From contig QVIN01000002.1 of NCBI GenBank assembly GCA_003416985.1, positions 62,001-126,000 of the forward strand: a stretch of DNA of 64,000 bases. The letters run 5' to 3'. The translations under genes were made by a program, and so were the position numbers. Shown here one piece after another: positions 1 to 6,423 of the stretch; positions within the stretch are counted from its first letter, which is position 1, and each line of letters opens with the position of its first letter. The DNA comes from Duganella sp. BJB480. GTDB taxonomy: Bacteria; Pseudomonadota; Gammaproteobacteria; Burkholderiales; Burkholderiaceae_D. The notes beneath the pieces are model-generated. The model did no database searches, had not been told where the DNA came from, and saw only the letters and a program-made list of their open reading frames with translations.

Positions 1-703
1 GGCTGTTGAAGGTCCACAGGTTGAAGTCCAACATGGTGTTGGTCTTGGGCGTGTAGCTTCCGGGGTCGATATCGTAGGCGTTCAAGAGGAAGACGAAATC
101 GCGGTCCACCGCGAACTGCTTGTGGTCCTTGGGGTGCGTGACCCAGAAGCCCATCATGCCCATCGCCATCTGCGTCATCTCGTCGGCGTGCGGGTGGTAC
201 ATGAAGGTGCCGGGCCGCTTGGCGACGAATTCGTACACAAAGGTCTTGCCGGGTGCGATGCCGGGCTGCGTCAGGCCGGTCACGCCATCCATGCCGTTGG
301 GCAGGCGCTGGCCGTGCCAGTGCACGCTGGTGTGCTCCGGCAGCTTGTTGGTGACGAAGATGCGTACGCGGTCGCCCTCGACCACTTCGATGGTCGGGCC
401 GGGCGACTGGCCATTGTAGCCCCATAGGTTGGCCTTCATGCCGGGCGCCATCTCGCGCACCACTGGTTCGGCGATCAGGTGGAATTCCTTGACGCCGTTA
501 TTCATCCTCCAGGGCAGCGACCAGCCGTTGAGCGTCACCACCGGATTGAATGGACGTCCGTTGGGCGGTGGCGGCGGCACGTGGGTAGTGGCGCTATCCA
601 TCGTCATGGCTTCGGGCAGCGTTGCGGCGCCGGCCTTGCTGACGGCTGCCGCGCTGACCGCGACCGCGCCTGCGCCCTTGAAGAAGTCTCTACGTGAAAT
701 CAT
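1..703 (-). CDS. Multicopper oxidase, periplasmic, CopA-like (N-terminal part, cut by window edge)
   Basis: Only the first 234 residues lie in the window; the gene continues past base 1. The product begins MISRRDFFKG, a twin-arginine (Tat) export signal followed by an Ala-rich hydrophobic stretch, so it should be exported folded with copper. The first cupredoxin domain carries the copper-ligand pairs H128-W-H130-G and H170-P-H172, the paired His motifs typical of multicopper oxidases. The likely role is periplasmic Cu(I) oxidation for copper tolerance. Its ATG overlaps the stop of the upstream TolC-like gene (ATGA), and the small secreted metal-rich proteins upstream support a copper operon. 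The C-terminal copper ligands are outside the window, so the subclass (CopA, CueO or other) cannot be fixed. Confidence 0.9.
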   Translation of the reverse strand, partial: MISRRDFFKGAGAVAVSAAAVSKAGAATLPEAMTMDSATTHVPPPPPNGRPFNPVVTLNGWSLPWRMNNGVKEFHLIAEPVVREMAPGMKANLWGYNGQSPGPTIEVVEGDRVRIFVTNKLPEHTSVHWHGQRLPNGMDGVTGLTQPGIAPGKTFVYEFVAKRPGTFMYHPHADEMTQMAMGMMGFWVTHPKDHKQFAVDRDFVFLLNAYDIDPGSYTPKTNTMLDFNLWTFNS

Positions 704-2067
704 GGGGTCATCCTTGTTTCGTTGGCGGTGCCGCCGTTGACGGCCGCCTGCAATTTGGTCTCGGCGATCCAGAAATCGCGCTGTGTTTCGATGGCGGTGT
801 TGACGCTGTTGAGCTGTTCGCGCGAGTCGGCCAGCAGCTCGAACACGCTGGCCAGCATGCCGTTATAGCGCAGCAGCACCTCGTCGGAGATCTTTTTACG
901 CAGCGGCACCACTTCGTCACGATAATGGCGGGCGATGTCGTAGGTGGTGCGGTAGGACGAATAGGCCTCGCGCACTTCGGAGCGGGCGCGCACCGCCGTA
1001 TCGGTCGCGCGGTGCACCGATTGCATATACTGCGCCCGCGCCCGCGCCACCTTGGCGCCGCCCCAATCGAAGATCGGCAGCTCGAATGAGACCTGGTAGC
1101 CGTTTTCACGCGGCAGGCCGCTGGTGCTCTTGTTGGCGTAGCCGGCGTCGAACACGTTGATGAAGCCTGTTGCCTTGGTCAGGCCCAGCGCGTCGGCGGT
1201 GGCTTCGGTGTCGCGCCGGGCGGCGAGCATGTCCAGCCGTTGCGACAGCGCCTGCGCTTCGGCGTTGTTCATCTCCTTCGGTTGCGCGGGCAGGTCCGGC
1301 AGGCGGTCCGGCAGCACGAAGTTCTGCTGCTCGCCCCACAGGCCAAGAAGGCGTACCAGCTGCTCGCGCGAGGCGGTCGCCTCGTGGCGGCTGCGGGCCA
1401 GTTGCGTCGTCGTGTCCTGGTAGAAGGCACGTTCGCGCGCCTGATCCAGCTTGCTCCAGTTGCCGACTTTCGCCATTCTTTCCGCCAGCTCGGATGAGGC
1501 GTCGGCCGCCACCCTCACCTGCTCCGCGAACGCGGCCGATTGTGCCGCCGCCACCGCGGTGAAGTAGGCGCGCCGGGTGTCGGTCGCCAGCTGAATGGCT
1601 TGCGCCGCCGCTTGCAGCTTGGCCTGTTCGAAGCGGCGTTGTCCGATGCGCGAGCGTGTCGGCAAAGTCAGCAAACCGGCGATGTCGAACATCACGCTGC
1701 GATCGATCTCGGTCTCGCCGCCGCCACGGATGCGGCCAAAACTGAAGCCCGGATTGCGCATGCGGCCGGACTGGACGAACTCCGACTCCGACACTCCCAG
1801 CTCGGCGAACGAGGCCTTCAGCGCGGGGCTGTTGAGCAGCGCGATCTGCACCGCCGTTTCAGCGGTCAGCGGCTGCGCCAACAGGGCGCGTACTTGCTGG
1901 TCATTGTCTGCGTCGCGCGAGAAGCTGGCCTGCTGGCCTATGCGTTCCTGCGTCAGACGGGAGACGTCGTTCAATCCGGCGTCGTCGGAAAGGCTGGCGC
2001 ATCCCGCCAGCAGCGCCAGCGACATTCCAGCCGCTGTGTTGAGCGCTGTGTTAAATATTCGCGCCAT
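700..2067 (-). CDS. TolC/CusC-family outer membrane efflux lipoprotein
   Basis: The 455-residue protein starts with a lipoprotein signal ending in LAGC, with the acylated Cys at 23. The rest is Ala/Gln/Arg-rich helical sequence with the two-fold repeat expected of TolC-type outer-membrane channels. The length fits the family. No inner-membrane RND pump or adaptor gene is adjacent; instead the gene is translationally coupled (ATGA overlap) to a multicopper oxidase and preceded by two small metal-ligand-rich secreted proteins. This resembles copper-resistance operons in which a TolC/CopB-like outer-membrane protein pairs with CopA. The copper role is inferred from neighbours, while the channel family is clear from the sequence. 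Confidence 0.85.
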   Translation of the reverse strand: MARIFNTALNTAAGMSLALLAGCASLSDDAGLNDVSRLTQERIGQQASFSRDADNDQQVRALLAQPLTAETAVQIALLNSPALKASFAELGVSESEFVQSGRMRNPGFSFGRIRGGGETEIDRSVMFDIAGLLTLPTRSRIGQRRFEQAKLQAAAQAIQLATDTRRAYFTAVAAAQSAAFAEQVRVAADASSELAERMAKVGNWSKLDQARERAFYQDTTTQLARSRHEATASREQLVRLLGLWGEQQNFVLPDRLPDLPAQPKEMNNAEAQALSQRLDMLAARRDTEATADALGLTKATGFINVFDAGYANKSTSGLPRENGYQVSFELPIFDWGGAKVARARAQYMQSVHRATDTAVRARSEVREAYSSYRTTYDIARHYRDEVVPLRKKISDEVLLRYNGMLASVFELLADSREQLNSVNTAIETQRDFWIAETKLQAAVNGGTANETRMTP

Positions 2068-2068
2068 A

Positions 2069-2389
2069 TCATTTCTCTTTCATGTGCATGTGATGACCCT
2101 TGTGCGGGTCTTCCGCGGCATCGGCCTTCGGCTTGTCGGCCGGCGCCATCGTCTCCATCTGCATGTGCATGGAGTGGCCGGACTGGCCGGCCATTGCCTG
2201 GTTGGCCCGCAACCAGGCCTTGTCGGGCGTGTCTGCGGGGTCTTCGGACCGCCGAAAATCGGTGAACGCCGAGCGGTAAACCGGCGGTGCGACCTTGGCG
2301 CCGGCATCGGCGGCACCGGACGTGGCCTGGGCCGACGCGAGCAACGGCATGCAAGCGACAGCCAGCATCAATATGCGGGTGTGATTCAT
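2069..2389 (-). CDS. Small secreted His/Met-rich protein, putative periplasmic copper-binding
   Basis: This 106-residue protein has a signal peptide (MNHTRILML... ending near ASA, residue 20). The second half is rich in Met and His and ends with a cluster reading HKGHHMHMKEK, a typical soft-metal ligand tail. I chose the ATG at 2387-2389 because AGGA lies six bases upstream and the signal peptide begins there; a longer frame upstream adds a non-signal-like extension. The stop lies one base before the TolC-like gene. I do not recognise a named family. A periplasmic copper chaperone or sponge is an inference from composition and operon context. Confidence 0.7.
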   Translation of the reverse strand: MNHTRILMLAVACMPLLASAQATSGAADAGAKVAPPVYRSAFTDFRRSEDPADTPDKAWLRANQAMAGQSGHSMHMQMETMAPADKPKADAAEDPHKGHHMHMKEK

Positions 2390-2442
2390 GGGATTCCTAA
2401 AAAGTGACGGATACGCGGGACGATCCCGCAGCTTCGGCATCT

Positions 2443-2781
2443 TCAGGAAAAACGGGGCGGACGTTCCAGTGTGGCGGGGATATAGGCGGTCATCGCGGGT
2501 TCGGGCGCGACGACGCGGGCGTCCGACAGGCTAGCCGGCAGCACCAGTGCCGGCACGGTGGGCGGCGCGCCGGCGCCCACGCAACTGGCGCAATGACTGC
2601 ACTTGCCATGCGCGCTGGATGCCAGGTCGGACTTGGCCGGCGCGCAGTGTTCCGCGCCAGCAGCCGGCTGGGTGGCCACTTGCGCTTGCGCCGCCACGCA
2701 CGGAATGAAGATGGCAGCCCCCCCTTGCAACGGCAGGGCTGCTATCAAAATCCAGAGCAGTAGACGGATGAATGGGCGCAT
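2443..2781 (-). CDS. Small secreted Cys-rich protein at head of copper operon
   Basis: The 112-residue product has an N-terminal hydrophobic segment (residues 5-23) and a C61-x2-C64-x2-C67 cluster preceded by His58, plus C28 and C46. That suggests metal binding or a redox role in the periplasm. It resembles the short DUF2946-type proteins often found near copper genes, but I cannot confirm the family by eye. The start at 2781 fits the hydrophobic segment better than an upstream alternative at 2829. It is the first gene of the leftward copper operon, 53 bases ahead of the His/Met-rich gene. Confidence 0.6.
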   Translation of the reverse strand: MRPFIRLLLWILIAALPLQGGAAIFIPCVAAQAQVATQPAAGAEHCAPAKSDLASSAHGKCSHCASCVGAGAPPTVPALVLPASLSDARVVAPEPAMTAYIPATLERPPRFS

Positions 2782-2856
2782 AGTGAGGTCAATGGTACCG
2801 CAGTCTCTCGGAGACAGGCAATAGCGCACACCTTACACCTTCCCACAGCGGTAAGG

Positions 2857-3318
2857 TCAAGAAAAAGATGCGGGTATGATCTCGGCGATCATTTCCCCCT
2901 GGTCGTCGATGCCGCATTCGCGGAAGCCGAAGCTGCGGTAGAACGCCTGCGCCACGGCGTTGCCCGGCTTGTAGTAGATGATGATGCGCTCGACGTCCGG
3001 CTTGGCGTGCAGCTCCTCCAGCAGCAGCGCCATGGCCTTGCGCCCTATGCCCTTGCCCTGCCGCGGAAAGTCGACCATGAAGCGGTAGATGCCGTACAGG
3101 CCGGGAATGTCCTCGGCCTTGCAGTCGTAAAGCAGGAAGCCGGCCGGCTCACCGTCGCAGTAGATCCCGCGTGCGAAGAGGTCCGGGTAGAACTTGGACT
3201 GCGCGATCGAATAGGCGTTGCTATCCAAAAAATCACGCTGGTGTTCCGGAAGCTCCATGTCCATGAAGCTCTCGAAATTGTCCACGTCGATGTCTTGCAG
3301 TGTAACCTGTGCTGTCAT
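2857..3318 (-). CDS. GNAT-family N-acetyltransferase
   Basis: The 153-residue protein has the GNAT acetyl-CoA loop R-Q-G-K-G-I-G-R-K in the middle and the late motif N-A-V-A-Q-A-F-Y-R-S-F-G-F, both diagnostic of the fold. The overall style is close to spermidine/diamine acetyltransferases such as PaiA or BltD, but the substrate is not determined by the sequence. AGGA sits six bases before the ATG. The start is only 15 bases downstream of the fabI stop, so the gene is probably the last member of the pta-ackA-fabI operon. Confidence 0.85.
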   Translation of the reverse strand: MTAQVTLQDIDVDNFESFMDMELPEHQRDFLDSNAYSIAQSKFYPDLFARGIYCDGEPAGFLLYDCKAEDIPGLYGIYRFMVDFPRQGKGIGRKAMALLLEELHAKPDVERIIIYYKPGNAVAQAFYRSFGFRECGIDDQGEMIAEIIPASFS

Positions 3319-3333
3319 TGAAATCCTGGTTCC

Positions 3334-4113
3334 TTAAGCGATGATATTCAGGCCGCCGTCGACATAGACGGTGCTGCCGGTGAGGCGGCGCGCATATTGC
3401 GAGGCCAGGTAGGCGCAGGTATTGCCGACGTCAAGGATGTCCACCAGCTCACCCACAGGCGCGCGGGTGGCGGCGTCGCGCAGCAGCAGTTCGAAGTCCT
3501 TCAGGCCGGAGGCGGCCCGCGTTTGCAGCGGCCCTGGCGAAATCGCATGGACCCGGATGCCGCGATGGCCCAGTTCATAGGCCAGATAGCGGCAGCACGC
3601 CTCCAGCGCCGCCTTCACCGGCCCCATGACGTTGTAGTTCGGGACGACCTTCTCCGCGCCATGGTAACTCATGGCGAACATGCTGCCGCCTTCTGTCATC
3701 AGCGGCACCGCCAGCTTGGCCATGCGAACGAAGGAATGGCAGGAGATGTCCATCGCCTGCAGGAAGCCGTCCAGCGAACAATCCAGCAGGCCGCCCTGCA
3801 GGTCGGCCTTGGGCGCGAAGGCGATCGAGTGGACCAGGATATCCAGCTTGCCCTGTTCGGCCAGCGTGGCGAACAGGGCTTCCATCTGGCCCGGTATCGT
3901 CACGTCCAGCGGCAGCAACTGCGCGTCGATTTCCTGCGCCAGCGGCGCCACATGCGGCATAGCCTTGTCGTTCAGGTAGGTGAGGACGACTTCCGCCCCC
4001 AGTTTACGGAAGGCCTGCGCGCAGCCCCAGGCGATGGAATGCTCATTGGCGACGCCGACCACCAGCGCGCGCTTGCCGGACAAAATAGGATAAATCGTTT
4101 CGGCGGTGTTCAT
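3334..4113 (-). CDS. fabI: Enoyl-[acyl-carrier-protein] reductase FabI
   Basis: The 259-residue short-chain-dehydrogenase-type enzyme catalyses the NADH-dependent last step of fatty-acid elongation in the cytoplasm. FabI hallmarks are present: the atypical nucleotide loop VGVANEHSIAWG, Y150, and the catalytic Y160-x6-K167 in NYNVMGPVKAALE. The C-terminus (STVYVDGGLNI) is typical. The ATG at 4111-4113 overlaps the ackA stop (ATGA), giving translational coupling. A housekeeping fabI may exist elsewhere. This copy, placed behind pta and ackA, matches an arrangement known in Burkholderiales in which acetyl-phosphate metabolism and enoyl reduction are co-transcribed, sometimes near polyhydroxybutyrate genes. 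Confidence 0.93.
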   Translation of the reverse strand: MNTAETIYPILSGKRALVVGVANEHSIAWGCAQAFRKLGAEVVLTYLNDKAMPHVAPLAQEIDAQLLPLDVTIPGQMEALFATLAEQGKLDILVHSIAFAPKADLQGGLLDCSLDGFLQAMDISCHSFVRMAKLAVPLMTEGGSMFAMSYHGAEKVVPNYNVMGPVKAALEACCRYLAYELGHRGIRVHAISPGPLQTRAASGLKDFELLLRDAATRAPVGELVDILDVGNTCAYLASQYARRLTGSTVYVDGGLNIIA

Positions 4114-5303
4114 GGAAGCTCCAATAGTGTTTGCGTGTGACGGGCGATCATCAGTTCCTCGTTGGCCGGCACCACCCACACGGCCACCCTGCTGTCGGCG
4201 GCGCTGATGCGGGCCACGCCACGGGGATTGGCGTCGTTGGCGCCGGCGTCCAGCTTCACGCCCAGCCAGGCGGCGTCGCGGCAGACCGCCGCGCGCAGCG
4301 CCGTGCTGTTCTCGCCTATCCCGCCCGAGAAGACCAACGCATCCAGCCCTCCCAGGGCCGCGGCCAGCGAACCCAGTTCGCGGCCGATGCGGTAGACCAT
4401 CAACGCGATGGCGGCTTTTGCGCGCGGATCGTCGCTTTGCTCCAGCGTCCGCATGTCCGATGAAATGCCGGAGACGCCCAGCAGGCCGGACTCCTGGTAC
4501 AGCAGCTTCTGCACCGCGCCCACGTCCATGCCCAATTGTTCGATCAGGTACAGCACCACGCCGGGATCGAGCGCGCCGCAGCGGGTACCCATGGGCAGGC
4601 CGTCGACGGCGGTAAAGCCCATCGTACTGGCGACGCTGCGCCCCGCGGCCATCGCGCACATGCTGGCGCCATTGCCCAGGTGTGCCGCAACCACCTTGGC
4701 GCTCGCCAGCGATGGATCGGCATCCGGCAGGCGGCTGGCGATATATTCATACGACAGTCCGTGGAAGCCGTAGCGCCGCACGCCCTGCTCCGTGATCCGC
4801 GCCGGCAGCGCGAACGCTTGCGCCTCCGCCGGCTGGCCGACGTGGAAGGCGGTGTCGAAGCAACCCATTTGCGGCACACCAGGCGCCATCGCCATCACGG
4901 CGCGCACCGGCGCCAGGTTGTGCGGAAGATGCAGGGGCGCCAGCGGTATCAGCTTCTCCAGCGCGGCCAGCACATCGGAATTCAAGCGCCGCGGCCCGCT
5001 GTAGGCCACGCCACCGTGAACAATGCGGTGGCCCACCGCCACCACGCGGTGGCCGTCGAGATGCGATTGTGCGAAATCGATCAGGAAGCGCATGCCGCCT
5101 TCGTGGTTCAGCGGAGCGTCCGCCCAGCTGTGCTCTCCGATGGACCGGCCCTGCGCATCCCGCGCGCTGAAGCGGGTGACGCCGCTGTACAGGTTTTCGA
5201 TTTTCCCATTGAACGTGAGCGCCAGCTCGGCGCCGCTGTACAGCGAGAACTTGATGCTCGACGAGCCGGCATTGATGACGACGATGCTATCGTTAGGTGC
5301 CAT
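4110..5303 (-). CDS. ackA: Acetate kinase
   Basis: This 397-residue enzyme interconverts acetyl phosphate plus ADP with acetate plus ATP. The family signatures are visible: the N-terminal phosphate loop VINAGSSSIKFS, the HRIVHGG motif, the DTAFH motif, the GNGAS segment and the late FSGGIGENS loop. I prefer the ATG at 5301-5303, with GGAG nine bases upstream, over one seven codons earlier; length then matches the usual ~400 residues. The GGAG lies in the end of the pta-like gene. Together with the upstream phosphate acyltransferase it forms the acetyl-CoA/acetate overflow couple, and it overlaps fabI by four bases. Confidence 0.95.
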   Translation of the reverse strand: MAPNDSIVVINAGSSSIKFSLYSGAELALTFNGKIENLYSGVTRFSARDAQGRSIGEHSWADAPLNHEGGMRFLIDFAQSHLDGHRVVAVGHRIVHGGVAYSGPRRLNSDVLAALEKLIPLAPLHLPHNLAPVRAVMAMAPGVPQMGCFDTAFHVGQPAEAQAFALPARITEQGVRRYGFHGLSYEYIASRLPDADPSLASAKVVAAHLGNGASMCAMAAGRSVASTMGFTAVDGLPMGTRCGALDPGVVLYLIEQLGMDVGAVQKLLYQESGLLGVSGISSDMRTLEQSDDPRAKAAIALMVYRIGRELGSLAAALGGLDALVFSGGIGENSTALRAAVCRDAAWLGVKLDAGANDANPRGVARISAADSRVAVWVVPANEELMIARHTQTLLELP

Positions 5304-5307
5304 GTTC

Positions 5308-6258
5308 TCAAGCTCCCATGGCATGGCCGGTGGCCAGTTTGCTGTGCGCCACCAGCACCGCCACCGCGCAGGACGCGAGGCGCGCGGTGACCGAGTCGGC
5401 GCGGCTGGTGAGGATGATCGGCACGCGGGCGCCGAGCACTATGCCTGCCGCCGCCGCACCGGCCATGAAGGTCAGGCTCTTGGCCAGCATATTGCCGGCT
5501 TCCAAATCGGGCGCCACCAGTATGTTCGCCTGGCCGGCCACCGGCGAGACCAGATGCTTGATCGCCGCGGCCTCGGGATCGATGGCGTTGTCCATCGCCA
5601 GCGGGCCGTCCAGAATGGCGCCGGTGATCTGGCCACGATCGGCCATCTTGCATAGCGCAGCCGCGTCTATCGTGGACGGCATCTTGGCGCTGACCGTTTC
5701 CACCGCCGCCAGGATGGCCACCTTGACCGGATCGAATCTCAGCACATGCGCCAGGTCGATGGCGTTCTGGATGATGTCGACCTTTTCGTCCAGCGTGGGA
5801 TTGATGTTAACGGCGGCATCGGTGACGATCAACGGCTCATCGCGGCCCGGCACGTCCATCACGAAGCAGTGGCTCAGGCGGCGCCCGGTGCGCAGGCCGG
5901 TCTCGCCGGCGACCACTGCGCCCATCAATTCGTCGGTGTGCAGGCTGCCCTTCATCAGCACCGACGCCTGCCCTTCACGGATCAGCTCCACCGCGCGGAA
6001 GGCCGATGCGTGGCTGTGCTCCGTATCGACCAGCGGCAGCGCGGAGATGTCCAGGCCCGCTTCCTCGGCGGCTTTGCGAATGCGCGCCTGCGGCCCAACG
6101 AGGATCGGATTGATCAACCCCATGCGGGCGGCATCCAGCGCCGCTTCCAGCGCATGGCGGTCGCACGCGTGCGCGACGGCGACCGTGACCGGCCCGGCTT
6201 TGCGCGCCGCAGCGATCAGGATTTCGTAGTTCGGGTGAGGCGTACTCGGTGCATTCAT
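5308..6258 (-). CDS. pta: Phosphate acetyl/butyryltransferase (Pta-type)
   Basis: The 316-residue protein matches the phosphotransacetylase/phosphotransbutyrylase fold: an N-terminal half with LINPILVGP and the C-terminal core with ALDGPLAMDN-like (here ILDGPLAMDN), APDLEAGNMLAKSL and the closing TSRADSV motif. It would interconvert acyl-CoA and acyl phosphate. It is the short form without the MaoC or DRTGG domains found in longer relatives, so butyryl or other short acyl groups are possible substrates. I chose the start at 6258 because AAGGA lies six bases before it. It leads the operon pta-ackA-fabI-GNAT. Confidence 0.87.
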   Translation of the reverse strand: MNAPSTPHPNYEILIAAARKAGPVTVAVAHACDRHALEAALDAARMGLINPILVGPQARIRKAAEEAGLDISALPLVDTEHSHASAFRAVELIREGQASVLMKGSLHTDELMGAVVAGETGLRTGRRLSHCFVMDVPGRDEPLIVTDAAVNINPTLDEKVDIIQNAIDLAHVLRFDPVKVAILAAVETVSAKMPSTIDAAALCKMADRGQITGAILDGPLAMDNAIDPEAAAIKHLVSPVAGQANILVAPDLEAGNMLAKSLTFMAGAAAAGIVLGARVPIILTSRADSVTARLASCAVAVLVAHSKLATGHAMGA

Positions 6259-6423
6259 CTGGTTTCCTTGGTGGTCGGGCAGGGAAATCATATCAACAAA
6301 TCCAGATAACGCAATCGAATATTGCTGCGCTGCGGCATCGATTTATTTTGCGCGGTTTAACCCCGTTTCCCCCGCCGGCCCGTTTCACATGGGACGCCGG
6401 GCTTTTCCGGCCAAGGAGATGTC

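Noticed and set aside
4114..4659. In-frame N-terminal extension of FabI reaching to 4659
   Set aside because: It lies within ackA in another frame and is Arg/Gly-rich. FabI family length and the ATGA overlap fix the start at 4113.
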